The notes: a model not told the origin generated them from the sequence alone. Shown: positions 1-9,043, counted from the stretch's first letter. The stretch is DNA of 64,000 bases from Flavobacterium keumense (GCF_029866485.1 NZ_CP092332.1:1922001-1986000); one strand, 5' to 3'. Numbers and translations are program-made.

Positions 1-517
1 TTACAGCAGTTCTAAAGAATCGAGTATCTAAAACAATTATTTTGACTTTATTTCCATCAACATTAATTAGTCTAGAATTATAAACACCATCTCTAAAACG
101 TTCTGGAGCATCTTTGGATGTTCCTAAAAAATCTAATAATAATTGCTGACTTGCTCTCTTATAAGGGTATTCCTCTCCTCCATCATTTAGACCGTAATCA
201 TGATCGTCCCAAGTGCCTAAAATCTGTTTGTTAGCCATAAATTCTAAATAATCCGCATCATTTTTCTGAATGGCATAATTTTCTTTAAGCGCATTCATGT
301 CTTCGGTATCTGAATAAACATTATCTCCTCCCCAAATCCAAGCTACAGGAAGGTTTTCATCAATAGATTTCCATAACTCATTTTTGAGTCTTTGATTGTC
401 ACAAGAACCAAAAGCAATGGAATAAGTTTTGGTTTGAGAATGAATCGAACTAGTAATTAGGAATAAAATCAACCCTAGTGGGAATAATAATTTAGTACGT
501 GCAAATATCATTTTCAT
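1..517 (-). CDS. PhoD-type alkaline phosphatase/phosphodiesterase, 3' end cut by window edge
   Basis: About 172 N-terminal residues are visible, read on the minus strand from ATG at 517; the frame is open at base 1. Residues 1-27 form a signal peptide (basic MKMIFARTK, a hydrophobic stretch, then SIHSQ), so the enzyme is exported. The mature part starts with the family pattern AFGSCDNQR, then WIWGGDNVYSD and GTWDDHDYGLNDGGEEYP, which match the metal-ligand blocks of PhoD-like metallophosphatases (calcineurin-like fold). The family hydrolyses phosphomonoesters or diesters outside the cytoplasm; the substrate cannot be told from this part. A second in-frame ATG lies at 511. Confidence 0.85.
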   Translation of the reverse strand, partial: MKMIFARTKLLFPLGLILFLITSSIHSQTKTYSIAFGSCDNQRLKNELWKSIDENLPVAWIWGGDNVYSDTEDMNALKENYAIQKNDADYLEFMANKQILGTWDDHDYGLNDGGEEYPYKRASQQLLLDFLGTSKDAPERFRDGVYNSRLINVDGNKVKIIVLDTRFFRTAV

Positions 518-630
518 TAATTAAATAGAAAGGTAAATGTAACTGATTTTATTTATAATAAAAACAAAACCCAACAGAATTGAATCTATTGGGTCTTTAA
601 ATAATTTAAATTGATGTTATCATATATTCC

Positions 631-816
631 GTCCCTACGGGACTATCGATTGTCAAACTAATTTTTATTTACCAAGATGTTGTCCCGATGGGACTATTAT
701 AAATTGTTATTTTAATAAAATGGTAATCAAACAATAATTATATTTAATTGTCTCATTAGGGACTAAATTTTAGTAATTGATAATATTGCTCTAACTCTCA
801 AATGTCCCGTAGGGAT
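631..816. repeat. Cluster of four short GTCCC-GGGAC palindromes (REP-like)
   Basis: This is the only notable content of the 368-base gap between the phosphatase start and hisIE. Imperfect palindromes built on GTCCC...GGGAC occur at 631-643 (gtccctacgggac), 682-694 (gtcccgatgggac), 750-763 (gtctcattagggac) and 804-816 (gtcccgtagggat), separated by AT-rich DNA. The first copy is identical to one at 58718-58730. They have the size and placement of REP-like intergenic palindromes. Any one could fold into a short hairpin, but none carries the T-tract of a terminator. Confidence 0.7.
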
Positions 817-885
817 AATATTTAATGAAAAATTAGGTGTCTCTTTTGATTCAAATGAAGAAAAGATTTCTAAATTGAAATGAAT

Positions 886-1485
886 TTATTTCTGTCTTTT
901 TTTCAAAACTTCAATAACATCATTCATTTGAAAACCTTTGGCTTGAAGCAAAATAAGAAAGTGAAAAAGTAAATCAGCGCTTTCGCTCAAGAACAAATCA
1001 TCGTTAGCATCTTTGGCTTCAATCACTACTTCTACCGCTTCCTCTCCTACTTTTTGAGCAATTTTATTGATCCCTTTTTCGAATAAAGAGGCAACATAAC
1101 TTTTTTCGGCATCAGCATTTTCACGACGGGTTTTGATGGTTTTTTCTAAAGTTGAAATAAAACCATAATTCGGTTGGTTTTCTTCTGCCCAACAGGTATC
1201 GGTGCCATTATGACAAGTTGGTCCCTGCGGACGTACTTGAATCAATAAGGTATCATTATCACAATCGTTCTTGATACTTACTAGGTTTAAAAAGTTGCCG
1301 CTTTCTTCTCCTTTGGTCCAAAGACGTTGTTTGGAACGGCTATAAAAAGTTACTTTTTGAGTAGCTTGTGTTTTGGCGAAAGCCTCTTCGTTCATGTAGC
1401 CCAACATTAATACGGTTTTGGTTTCACTATCTTGAATAATGGCAGGAATTAATCCGTGAGCGCTTTTTGAAAAATCGATGTTCAT
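886..1485 (-). CDS. hisI: Bifunctional phosphoribosyl-AMP cyclohydrolase / phosphoribosyl-ATP pyrophosphatase
   Basis: This is the fused HisIE enzyme for steps 2 and 3 of histidine synthesis in the cytosol. Residues 1-105 are the HisI cyclohydrolase: WTKGEESGN, then NDCDNDTLL with the metal-binding Asp and Cys residues, then GPTCHNGTDTCW with the other two zinc cysteines. Residues 110-199 are the all-helical HisE pyrophosphatase, with the acidic metal-binding run EEAVEVVIEAKD and SADLLFH. The length of 199 aa is normal for the fusion. It is the last gene of the his operon, 33 bases after hisF. No terminator hairpin was found after it. Confidence 0.97.
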   Translation of the reverse strand: MNIDFSKSAHGLIPAIIQDSETKTVLMLGYMNEEAFAKTQATQKVTFYSRSKQRLWTKGEESGNFLNLVSIKNDCDNDTLLIQVRPQGPTCHNGTDTCWAEENQPNYGFISTLEKTIKTRRENADAEKSYVASLFEKGINKIAQKVGEEAVEVVIEAKDANDDLFLSESADLLFHFLILLQAKGFQMNDVIEVLKKRQK

Positions 1486-1518
1486 GTTTGTAATGATGAA
1501 TTATGAGTTTTGAATTAT

Positions 1519-2274
1519 TTAAATTCTTACTTCAATATGATTATTTTGTAATTCTTTTTTTAAGGTCTTAATTTCAATTTCTTTGAAATGAAAAACACTG
1601 GCTGCCAAAGCGGCATCTGCTTTTCCTTCGACAAAGGTATCAATAAAATGTTGCATATTCCCTGCTCCTCCTGAAGCAATAATAGGAATATTTACCAATT
1701 GTGACAATGTAGCCAAAGCCTCGTTAGCAAATCCATTTTTGGTTCCGTCATGATTCATAGAAGTAAACAAGATTTCTCCAGCTCCACGTGTAGCTACTTC
1801 TTTTGCCCAATCAAAAAGTTTAATTTCTGTTGGCACCTTACCTCCTACTAAATGTACTATCCATTCGCCATCAATTTGTTTGGCATCAATAGCTACCACT
1901 ACGCATTGGCTTCCAAATTTCTGAGCCAAATCAGTAATCAATTGCGGATTTTTTACCGCAGAAGAGTTGATCGATACTTTGTCTGCACCGTTTTGCAATA
2001 AGATTTCTACATCTTCTACTGATGCAATTCCCCCACCCACAGTAAACGGAATATTAATCGTTGCAGCAACTTTGCGAACTAAATCCACCAAAGTTTTGCG
2101 GCGTTCTTCTGTGGCAGAAATATCTAGAAAAACAAGTTCGTCAGCACCTTCATCCGAATAGATTTTTGCCAACTCTACAGGATCTCCTGCATCTCGTAAG
2201 TCAACAAAATTGACACCTTTGACAGTTCTTCCGTTTTTGATATCTAAACAAGGAATGATTCTTTTTGTAAGCAT
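1519..2274 (-). CDS. hisF: Imidazole glycerol phosphate synthase, cyclase subunit
   Basis: HisF closes the imidazole ring, using ammonia channelled from HisH, to give IGP and AICAR. It is a complete (beta/alpha)8 barrel of 251 aa. The two catalytic aspartates are in place: D11 in PCLDIKNGR and D130 in VVAIDAKQ. Phosphate-binding loops VGGGIAS (about 79-85) and IASGGAGN (about 200) are intact. It pairs with HisH encoded two genes upstream. The 48-base gap to hisA is AT-rich with no obvious signal. Confidence 0.98.
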   Translation of the reverse strand: MLTKRIIPCLDIKNGRTVKGVNFVDLRDAGDPVELAKIYSDEGADELVFLDISATEERRKTLVDLVRKVAATINIPFTVGGGIASVEDVEILLQNGADKVSINSSAVKNPQLITDLAQKFGSQCVVVAIDAKQIDGEWIVHLVGGKVPTEIKLFDWAKEVATRGAGEILFTSMNHDGTKNGFANEALATLSQLVNIPIIASGGAGNMQHFIDTFVEGKADAALAASVFHFKEIEIKTLKKELQNNHIEVRI

Positions 2275-2322
2275 AGTGTTAATGTAGCAATTGATTAATT
2301 TGTAAATTGATCAATTGTTTAA

Positions 2323-3048
2323 TTATGTTTTTAAAATATAGTTTTCTAATTGTTTCAACGAGATTCTTCCTTCGTAAATCGCTTTTCCAATGATGGTTCC
2401 TTCACAACCTAATTCGGCTAATTGCGGTAATTCATCAAATGTAGAAATACCACCTGAGGCAATTAATTTGATTCCTTTGGCTGTTGCCAAAATTTTAGCA
2501 TACAAATCAAAACTAGGCCCAGCCAACATGCCGTCTTTGGCTATATCGGTACAAATAACGTACTGAATCCCTTTGCTTTGATAGTCTTGAATAAAAGGTA
2601 CTAAATCTTCGTTAGAGTCTTCTAACCAACCCGACACAGCTATTTTTTCATTGGTAGCATCAGCTCCTAAAATGATTTTATCCGAACCGTACTCGGCAAT
2701 CCATTGCTCGAAAATAGCTCTATTTTTTACAGCAATACTTCCACCCGTGATTTGGTTAGCCCCTGATTCAAAAGCAATTTTTAAATCGGCATCGGATTTT
2801 AAGCCACCTCCAAAATCTATTTTCAATTTTGTTTGTGTAGCAATCTGTTCTAGAATTTTGTAATTCACAATTTTGCTTGACTTAGCACCATCTAAATCAA
2901 CCAAGTGTAAATACTCAATTCCGTGTGCTTCAAACGATTTGGCCACTTCAAGCGGATTCTCATTGTAGACAATTTTAGTGTCATAATCTCCTTTGGACAA
3001 ACGAACACATTTTCCGTCTATGATATCTATGGCTGGTATTATTCTCAT
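2323..3048 (-). CDS. hisA: ProFAR isomerase (phosphoribosylformimino-AICAR-P isomerase)
   Basis: HisA performs the Amadori rearrangement of ProFAR to PRFAR, step 4 of histidine synthesis. At 241 aa it has the usual length and is a homologue of HisF. The catalytic acids are D8 (IPAIDIIDG) and D130 (ILGADATN). Phosphate loops are FGGGLKS (about 79-85) and IASGGIST (about 196). It sits between hisH and hisF, the common order. Confidence 0.98.
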   Translation of the reverse strand: MRIIPAIDIIDGKCVRLSKGDYDTKIVYNENPLEVAKSFEAHGIEYLHLVDLDGAKSSKIVNYKILEQIATQTKLKIDFGGGLKSDADLKIAFESGANQITGGSIAVKNRAIFEQWIAEYGSDKIILGADATNEKIAVSGWLEDSNEDLVPFIQDYQSKGIQYVICTDIAKDGMLAGPSFDLYAKILATAKGIKLIASGGISTFDELPQLAELGCEGTIIGKAIYEGRISLKQLENYILKT

Positions 3049-3076
3049 TCTATATTCGATTTACGATAGTTGAAAT

Positions 3077-3658
3077 TTATAATTTCAAGAAATTAGCTAA
3101 AATTTGTTCACCCACATCGCCACTTTTTTCTGGGTGAAATTGGGTTCCGTAAAAATTATTTTTTTGCAAAGCCGACGCATATTCTACATCATAATTGGTA
3201 TTGGCAATGGCTTCACTGCAATTGGGAACATAATAACTGTGTACTAAATACATGTATTCGTTATCATTAATTCCTTCAAATAAAGCCGATTTCAAATTGT
3301 AAATCTGATTCCACCCCATTTGAGGTACTTTCACCTGAGTAGAAAACCGAATAACATTCGCATCAAAAATCCCTAATCCGTCTGTATTTCCTTCTTCAGA
3401 ATGTTGGCACATTAACTGCATCCCTAAACAGATCCCTAAAACGGGTTGCTTCAAGGTTGGAATCAAATTATCCAAACCACTTTCTTTGAGTTTTTGCATG
3501 GCATAACTCGCTTCTCCAACTCCCGGAAAAATAACTTTATCCGCTTGCAGAATCTCGTCTGGATTATTAGTTAACACGGCTGTATATCCCAAACGTTCAA
3601 TAGCAAATAGAATGCTTTGAATATTTCCCGCGCCGTAATTGATGATAGCAATTTTCAT
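3077..3658 (-). CDS. hisH: Imidazole glycerol phosphate synthase, glutaminase subunit
   Basis: This class I glutamine amidotransferase feeds ammonia to HisF. The triad is visible: C77 in LGICLGMQ, H175 and E177 in TQFHPEKS. Oxyanion-loop residues FPGVGE lie near 44-49. Length 193 aa is normal. It is followed after 28 bases by hisA and preceded by a 78-base AT-rich gap after hisB. Confidence 0.98.
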   Translation of the reverse strand: MKIAIINYGAGNIQSILFAIERLGYTAVLTNNPDEILQADKVIFPGVGEASYAMQKLKESGLDNLIPTLKQPVLGICLGMQLMCQHSEEGNTDGLGIFDANVIRFSTQVKVPQMGWNQIYNLKSALFEGINDNEYMYLVHSYYVPNCSEAIANTNYDVEYASALQKNNFYGTQFHPEKSGDVGEQILANFLKL

Positions 3659-3736
3659 TTATTTTTAACCATTAAGAAATTAAGATTGGTTAAGATTTTT
3701 TATACTTAACCATTCATAATTTACAATTCATAATTA

Positions 3737-4870
3737 TTAAAGCATTCCTTTTGTACTTGGTAAAATCATTTTCTCAGTATCCCGTTTTACAGCTACTTTA
3801 ATCGCTTTGGCGAAAGCCTTAAAAATAGCTTCAATCTTATGATGTTCGTTAGTTCCTTCTGCTTTGATATTGATATTAGCTTTAGCACCATCAGAGAACG
3901 ATTTGAAAAAGTGGTAGAACATCTCTGTTGGCATTTTGCCTACCATTTCACGTTTGAATTCGGTTTCCCAAACCAACCAGTTTCTTCCTCCAAAATCAAT
4001 AGCTACTTGCGATAAGCAATCGTCCATTGGCAAACAAAAACCGTAGCGTTCAATGCCTAATTTATTTCCTAATGCTTTCGCAAAAACTTCTCCTAAAGCA
4101 ATCGCTGTATCTTCAATAGTATGGTGTTCATCTACCTCTAAATCGCCTTTTACGGTAATTTCTAAATCCATTTGACCGTGACGTGCAATTTGGTCTAGCA
4201 TGTGATCAAAAAAGGCAATACCTGTATCGATTTTGCTTTTTCCAGTTCCATCTAAATTCAGATTGATAAAAATATCCGTTTCGTGCGTTTTTCTTTCGAT
4301 AGTAGCAGAACGGGCTTCTAGTTTTAAAAACTCATAGATGGTTTTCCAATCGGTTGTTTGTAATGCAATGACATCGCTAAAATCTTCGTTTTCCTTGATT
4401 TCATCACTTCCTAAACCTTCTTGTTGTTTTAGAAAAATGGCTTTGGCACCTAAGTTTTTTGCTAAGGCAACATCGGTAATTCGGTCGCCCAATACAAATG
4501 AATTTGCTAAATCATACTTCGGATTGTCAATGTATTTGGTTAACATTCCGGTACGAGGTTTGCGTGTAGGTGCATTATCAGCAGGAAACGAACGGTCTAT
4601 AAATATATCGTCAAATAGAACTCCTTCGTTTTCAAACGCTCTTAAAATAAAGTTTTGTGTAGGCCAAAACGTATCTTCTGGAAAACTATCCGTCCCCAAT
4701 CCGTCTTGGTTGGTCACCATTGCCAATTCATAATCCAATTCGTTAGCAATTTTAGCCAAGTATTGAAACACTTTGGGGTAAAATTCTAATTTGTCTAAAC
4801 TGTCTAATTGAAAATCGGCGGGTTCAATAACGATGGTCCCATCACGATCTATAAATAATACTTTTTTCAT
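3737..4870 (-). CDS. hisB: Bifunctional histidinol-phosphatase / imidazoleglycerol-phosphate dehydratase
   Basis: The N-terminal HAD-type phosphatase (about 1-165) carries the DxDGT nucleophile motif (D8, D10), the zinc-type RKPRTGML segment and GDRITD. The C-terminal dehydratase (about 190-377) has the paired manganese-ligand motifs [10 protein letters not shown] and [12 protein letters not shown]. The enzyme thus catalyses steps 6 and 8 of the pathway. The fusion is the same type as in enterobacteria and is usual in Flavobacteriia. It follows the YdeI-like gene by 24 bases. Confidence 0.98.
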   Translation of the reverse strand: MKKVLFIDRDGTIVIEPADFQLDSLDKLEFYPKVFQYLAKIANELDYELAMVTNQDGLGTDSFPEDTFWPTQNFILRAFENEGVLFDDIFIDRSFPADNAPTRKPRTGMLTKYIDNPKYDLANSFVLGDRITDVALAKNLGAKAIFLKQQEGLGSDEIKENEDFSDVIALQTTDWKTIYEFLKLEARSATIERKTHETDIFINLNLDGTGKSKIDTGIAFFDHMLDQIARHGQMDLEITVKGDLEVDEHHTIEDTAIALGEVFAKALGNKLGIERYGFCLPMDDCLSQVAIDFGGRNWLVWETEFKREMVGKMPTEMFYHFFKSFSDGAKANINIKAEGTNEHHKIEAIFKAFAKAIKVAVKRDTEKMILPSTKGML

Positions 4871-4894
4871 TTATTTTTTGTCAAAAAGTTAATT

Positions 4895-5515
4895 TTAATA
4901 TTCCATTCCTTTGCCTTGTTTGATAGTAGGAATCCATTTTTCTACGCGAGCTAGCCTAGTTTTTGACTGTTTTGCTTGTGAAAAGAAAAGTAAATAGGCT
5001 TTTTTTCTACCCGGTGTTAATCCCTCAAAGGCAATTCTTAATGCTTCGTCTTCATTTAATTTTTGTTGAAACTCTTCAGGAATCACCATTTCATCAGGTG
5101 TTTTGTATTGAATTTTAATTCCCGATTTTTCTATTTCAATGGCTTCAAAAATATAGGATTTAATACTCTTTTCTATACTTGCAATTTGATCAATACTTGT
5201 AAATTGTAATTGTCGTGTTGCTTGCATATTTTCGGTTTGTGTTACTAAAATTTGTTGGGTGTCTGCAAGCAAAGCGCCTTTGAAAAAACTAATCGCACAA
5301 AAAGCTTTAGTAGTGCCTAACATAATAATATTCTTATTTTGAAAGGTATAACACGGGTGGCTCCACTTCAATTCTTCTACTAGCCCACATTCTAGAATAA
5401 TACTTCTTAACAATTGTAATTCTTTTTCCCAAGTTCGCACACGGCACAAAGGAGTCGCCATTTTTGAACAGCGTCCGCAACCTTCATTAAAGTACGTTTC
5501 TATGTTAGGAATCAT
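4895..5515 (-). CDS. YdeI/OmpD-associated (DUF1801-type) protein inside the his operon
   Basis: This 206-aa protein has two recognisable parts. The N-terminus holds a cysteine cluster (GCGRCSKMATPLC, about 13-25) and the DUF1801-like stretch EELKWSHPCYTF and ISFFKGALL. The C-terminus (about 140-206) is the helical YdeI/OmdA-type domain, IPEEFQQKLNEDEALRIAFEGL, followed by TPGRKKAYLLFFSQAKQ and TRLARVEKWIP. The biochemical role of these proteins is not established, and nothing here points to histidine chemistry. It lies between hisC (13 bases upstream) and hisB (24 bases downstream) on the same strand, so it is presumably co-transcribed. Family call is firm; function is unknown. Confidence 0.8.
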   Translation of the reverse strand: MIPNIETYFNEGCGRCSKMATPLCRVRTWEKELQLLRSIILECGLVEELKWSHPCYTFQNKNIIMLGTTKAFCAISFFKGALLADTQQILVTQTENMQATRQLQFTSIDQIASIEKSIKSYIFEAIEIEKSGIKIQYKTPDEMVIPEEFQQKLNEDEALRIAFEGLTPGRKKAYLLFFSQAKQSKTRLARVEKWIPTIKQGKGMEY

Positions 5516-5528
5516 AATTGTCTAAAAT

Positions 5529-6587
5529 TTAATTCAAGGTTTTTAAAGCAGCCATTAATTTCTTATTTTCCTCTTCCGTTCCAATAGTCAAGCGCAAAGT
5601 ATTTTCGCACAAAGGTTGTCTTGTTCTATTGCGAATCACAATTCCTTTGGCGATTAATTCATCATAACGTTGATTTGCATTATCGACTTTAATCAAGATA
5701 AAGTTGGCTTCAGTAGGATATATTTTTGAAACAAAATTCACTTCATTTAATACTTTAAGTAATTGCTCTCTTTGTTCTATTATAGAATTTATTTCTTCTT
5801 TAATTTTAATTGGATTAGCCAAACGATCTAATGCTCTTTGTTGTGTCAATTCATTTACATTATATGGAGGCTTAATTTTGTTTAAAACCCCAATAATTGC
5901 AGCAGATGCATAACAAATTCCTAATCGAATTCCTGCCAAACCATACGCTTTTGACAAGGTTTGGGTAATAATTAAATTAGGATATGTATTGATTTTTTGA
6001 ATCCACGACGCTTTATCTGAAAAATCAATATAGGCTTCGTCAATCACCACTAATCCATTAAAATTGTCAAGTAAATACTGTACACTTTCCTCTGAAAAAG
6101 AATTTCCTGTTGGATTGTTGGGCGAACAAAGAAAAATCATTTTGGTATTTTTATCTACCGCTTTCATTATTACTTCCAATTGTGGTTGAAAATCTTCGGA
6201 AAGTAAAATCTCTCTATTTTCAATCGCATTCAGATTCGCCAAAACACCATACATTCCGTAAGTTGGTGGCAAAGTAATGACATTGTCTTTTTTTGGTTCA
6301 CAAAAAGCACGGAACAATAAATCCAACACTTCATCACTTCCATTTCCTAATAGGATTTGATTTTTATCCACACCATTTTGTTGGGCTAAAACCGATTTAA
6401 CCGTCACTTGTTGCGGGTCTGGATAGCGATTCACTCCATTTTCAAATGGATTTTCATTGGCATCCAAAAAAATCATATCAGCTGTATCAAAATTTTCAAA
6501 TTCATCGCGTGCTGACGAATAAGGCTTCATGGTTTTGACGTTCTCTCGAACTAAATTGTTGATGTTGAATTTATTTTCCATTTTCAA
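5529..6587 (-). CDS. hisC: Histidinol-phosphate aminotransferase
   Basis: This PLP enzyme converts imidazole-acetol phosphate and glutamate to histidinol phosphate. Fold type I motifs are clear: LDANENPF near 41-48, SPNNPTGN near 155-162, VIDEAYIDF near 181-189, the PLP lysine K213 in QTLSKAYGLAG, and the C-terminal RLTIGTEEEN. The start overlaps the end of hisD by up to 17 bases (6571-6587); an internal ATG at 6581 is an alternative start and still overlaps. The overlap suggests translational coupling. Confidence 0.97.
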   Translation of the reverse strand: MKMENKFNINNLVRENVKTMKPYSSARDEFENFDTADMIFLDANENPFENGVNRYPDPQQVTVKSVLAQQNGVDKNQILLGNGSDEVLDLLFRAFCEPKKDNVITLPPTYGMYGVLANLNAIENREILLSEDFQPQLEVIMKAVDKNTKMIFLCSPNNPTGNSFSEESVQYLLDNFNGLVVIDEAYIDFSDKASWIQKINTYPNLIITQTLSKAYGLAGIRLGICYASAAIIGVLNKIKPPYNVNELTQQRALDRLANPIKIKEEINSIIEQREQLLKVLNEVNFVSKIYPTEANFILIKVDNANQRYDELIAKGIVIRNRTRQPLCENTLRLTIGTEEENKKLMAALKTLN

Positions 6588-7863
6588 TCGCTTTTAAACG
6601 TAATGTAACCGCATTTTTGTGTGCTTGTAGACCTTCTTTCTCTGCCATAATTTCTATAGCTTTACCAATGTTTTGAATTCCAGTTTCGGAAATCTTTTGG
6701 AACGTCATCGACTTCATAAAACTATCCAAATTCACACCGCTATAATTTTTAGCGTATCCATTCGTTGGTAAAGTATGATTGGTTCCAGACGCGTAATCTC
6801 CAGCACTTTCTGGGGTATAATTGCCTATAAAAACCGACCCGGCATTTTCAATATTATCGACATAAAAATTATCATTTTCAGTACAAACTATAAAGTGTTC
6901 AGGGCCGTATTCATTGATTAAATCTAAGGCAATTGCTGCATTTTCAACAAAAATCAATTTGGAATTAGCAATGGCTTTTTCGGCAATTTCTTTTCTTGGT
7001 AAAACTGCTAATTGCGATTGTACTTCTTGTTCTACTGTGTCTATCATTTTCTTAGAAGTAGAAACTAAAATTACCTGACTATCTGTTCCGTGTTCGGCTT
7101 GACTTAATAAATCAGAAGCTACAAAAGCAGGTACGGCGCTATCATCGGCTACTACTAATAATTCTGATGGGCCTGCTGGCATATCAATAGCAACACCAAA
7201 TTGAGTCGCTAATTGTTTCGCCACCGTTACGTATTGATTTCCTGGTCCAAATATTTTATAGACTTTAGGAATAGTGGCGGTACCAAAAGTCATTGCAGCA
7301 ATCGCTTGGATTCCGCCTACTTTTATAATTTTGGTTACACCACAAAGGTTTGCCGCATACAAAATAGCAGGGTTTAAGTTGCCATTTTTATCGGGTGGCG
7401 AACATAAAACTACTTCTTTGCATCCCGCAATTGCAGCAGGAATAGCCAACATCAACACGGTTGAAAATAAAGGAGCAGTTCCTCCAGGAATATACAACCC
7501 TATCTTTTGAATGGGTCTTTTTTCTTGCCAACATTCCACTCCTTCTGCAGTTTCAACACTAACACGAGTTGTGTTTTGAGCTGCGTGGAATTTTTCGATG
7601 TTTGATTTGGCTAATTGAATCGCTTCTTTCAATTCTTCAGAAACAGCGGCAATAGCTAGTTCTATTTCAGCATTGGAAACCAAATTGTTTTCCAAAGCAA
7701 TTCCGTCAAACTGAGATGTATATTGTTGTACCGCTTCGTCTCCTTTGGATTGTACTGCTGCAAAGATTTCTTTTACAGTTGCTTCAATATCGTCCACAGT
7801 TTTAGTGGGTCTTTCTAATAAAGAAGCCCAATTTTCCTGTTTTGGATTGTATATTTTGTTCAT
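6571..7863 (-). CDS. hisD: Histidinol dehydrogenase
   Basis: HisD oxidises histidinol to histidine in two NAD-dependent steps at a zinc site. At 430 aa it has full family length. Characteristic segments are GLYIPGGTAPLFSTVLM, KIFGPGNQYV, AIDMPAGPSELLV, LLSQAEHGTDSQ (zinc and catalytic residues), YGPEHF and DYASGTNHTLPTNGYAKNYS. It is separated from hisG by 88 bases that contain a REP-like palindrome at 7930-7950. Confidence 0.98.
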   Translation of the reverse strand: MNKIYNPKQENWASLLERPTKTVDDIEATVKEIFAAVQSKGDEAVQQYTSQFDGIALENNLVSNAEIELAIAAVSEELKEAIQLAKSNIEKFHAAQNTTRVSVETAEGVECWQEKRPIQKIGLYIPGGTAPLFSTVLMLAIPAAIAGCKEVVLCSPPDKNGNLNPAILYAANLCGVTKIIKVGGIQAIAAMTFGTATIPKVYKIFGPGNQYVTVAKQLATQFGVAIDMPAGPSELLVVADDSAVPAFVASDLLSQAEHGTDSQVILVSTSKKMIDTVEQEVQSQLAVLPRKEIAEKAIANSKLIFVENAAIALDLINEYGPEHFIVCTENDNFYVDNIENAGSVFIGNYTPESAGDYASGTNHTLPTNGYAKNYSGVNLDSFMKSMTFQKISETGIQNIGKAIEIMAEKEGLQAHKNAVTLRLKAIENGK

Positions 7864-7929
7864 TTTTTAGATTTAAAGATTGAAAAATTGAAAGATTCAA
7901 TTGTACTTCAATTTAGCTATTTAGTCTTT

Positions 7930-7950
7930 CCCCCTTTGGGGGTTAGGGGG
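7930..7950. repeat. C5-TTT-G5-TTA-G5 palindromic element between hisG and hisD
   Basis: A run of five C, three T, five G, then TTA and five more G stands out sharply in AT-rich DNA. The C-run can pair with either G-run. It lies in the hisG-hisD gap, which is unusually large for this operon, and resembles the small GC-rich intergenic palindromes scattered in Bacteroidetes genomes. A role in mRNA processing or in setting the hisG/hisD ratio is possible but not shown. Confidence 0.5.
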
Positions 7951-7951
7951 C

Positions 7952-8809
7952 TTACAACACCATTTTTTCAATTGGGCAAACCAAAATGCCTTCGGCACCA
8001 GCTGCTTTTAATTCGTCAATTACTTCCCAAAACCGATCTTCTTCAATAACGGTGTGCACACTTGACCAACCTTCTTGTGCCAATGGCATTACTGTTGGAC
8101 TTTTTAAAACGGGTAAAATGGAACTAATTTCTTTTATTTTATCATTCGGTACATTCATCAAAATGTATTTTGATTTACGCGCTCTTAAAACCGATTGGAT
8201 TCGGAACTGCAATTTGTCTAAAATTACTTTGTTTTCAGGAGTCATTTTAGGTGAAACAGCTAAAACGGCTTCACTCTTAAAAATAACTTCTACTTCTTTT
8301 AAATTATTTTTAAACAAAGTACTTCCGCTAGAAACAATATCTACAATAGCATCGGCCAAACCAATGTTAGGTGCTATTTCTACAGAACCTGAGATTTGGT
8401 GCAAATCAACATTTACATTTTTAGAATTAAAGAAATCTAAAACAGTATTGGGATACGAAGTAGCAATTCGCAAGCCATCCAAATCTTTCACCGAATTATA
8501 GTTGAAACTTTTAGGAACAGCTACGGAAACTTTGCATTTTGAAAATCCTAATTTTTCAGCTACTTCAATGCTTTTACCTTTTTCAACTAATAGATTATCA
8601 CCAACAATAGCGACATCTACTACTCCGTCGATCAAATATTGAGGAATGTCTGAATTTCGTAAGTATAGAACTTCTAAAGGAAAATTTGAAGCGGTGGCTT
8701 TTAATTGGTCATTCCCATTGTTAATAGAAATACCGCAGTCTTTTAGGATTTGGATGCTATCTTCGTTTAAGCGCCCTGATTTTTGAATTGCAATTTTTAA
8801 AGTACTCAT
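7952..8809 (-). CDS. hisG: ATP phosphoribosyltransferase, long form
   Basis: HisG makes phosphoribosyl-ATP from ATP and PRPP, the committed and feedback-inhibited step of histidine synthesis. The 285-aa length and C-terminal ACT-like regulatory domain (about 210-285, ending GAEGILVCPIEKMVL) identify the long, HisZ-independent form, expected to bind histidine allosterically. Catalytic-domain motifs include QKSGRLNEDS at the N-terminus, DVAIVGDNLL and the PRPP loop VSSGSTLFKNN. It is the first structural gene of the operon, downstream of the attenuator at 8862-8977. Confidence 0.98.
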   Translation of the reverse strand: MSTLKIAIQKSGRLNEDSIQILKDCGISINNGNDQLKATASNFPLEVLYLRNSDIPQYLIDGVVDVAIVGDNLLVEKGKSIEVAEKLGFSKCKVSVAVPKSFNYNSVKDLDGLRIATSYPNTVLDFFNSKNVNVDLHQISGSVEIAPNIGLADAIVDIVSSGSTLFKNNLKEVEVIFKSEAVLAVSPKMTPENKVILDKLQFRIQSVLRARKSKYILMNVPNDKIKEISSILPVLKSPTVMPLAQEGWSSVHTVIEEDRFWEVIDELKAAGAEGILVCPIEKMVL

Positions 8810-8861
8810 TGTTTTGTTGTTTTTGTTTGTTGTGATTTGAGTACAACAGATTTTTAATAAA

Positions 8862-8893
8862 AAACCCGCTTGATGTACTCAAACGGGTTTTTA
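8862..8893 (-). terminator. his operon attenuator (intrinsic terminator)
   Basis: Read on the minus strand, AAAACCCGTTTGA, a loop GTACA and TCAAGCGGGTTTT form a 13-bp stem with one U-G pair, followed by a run of T. It lies between the leader peptide stop (8918) and hisG (8809). Its 5' arm also pairs with CTCAAGCG inside the leader peptide (8927-8934), giving two exclusive structures. It could additionally stop transcripts coming from pckA. Confidence 0.9.
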
Positions 8894-8917
8894 AATATGT
8901 GACTTACACGCATACCA

Positions 8918-8977
8918 TTAACACATCGCTTGAGAGCAATTTTGTAAATGATGATGATGTAATTGATTTGATAACAT
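8918..8977 (-). CDS. hisL: Histidine operon leader peptide (four consecutive His codons)
   Basis: A 19-codon frame, MLSNQLHHHHLQNCSQAMC, runs from ATG at 8977 to TAA at 8918. Codons 7-10 (8948-8959) are all CAT. The Ser-Gln-Ala codons (8927-8935) contain the antiterminator CTCAAGCG, complementary to CGTTTGAG in the 5' arm of the downstream terminator. A ribosome stalled for lack of His-tRNA on the CAT codons would leave this segment free to pair with the terminator arm and allow read-through. A ribosome reaching the stop codon would cover it and let the terminator form. Too short for standard gene finding; the supporting evidence is the geometry. Confidence 0.9.
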   Translation of the reverse strand: MLSNQLHHHHLQNCSQAMC

Positions 8978-9011
8978 AAATTTTAATTAGAAATTTTCTT
9001 GATTTCGTGTG

Positions 9012-9043
9012 CAAATATAAAATAAAATATAGTAACCACCCAA
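9012..9043 (-). promoter_or_regulatory. Promoter of the his operon leader
   Basis: On the minus strand, TTG (9043-9041), a 21-base spacer and TATATTTG (9019-9012) match the Bacteroidetes consensus TTG-N17-23-TAnnTTTG. Transcription would start a few bases downstream, about 30 bases before the leader peptide ATG at 8977. Confidence 0.75.

Noticed and set aside
2275..2322. Promoter or hairpin in the hisA-hisF gap
   Set aside because: The short ttgat/aatttg repeats are AT-rich and form only weak stems; no TAnnTTTG with TTG spacing was found.
6571..6587. Possible frameshift or fusion between hisD and hisC
   Set aside because: Both proteins are full length with normal ends; the 17-base overlap is ordinary translational coupling.
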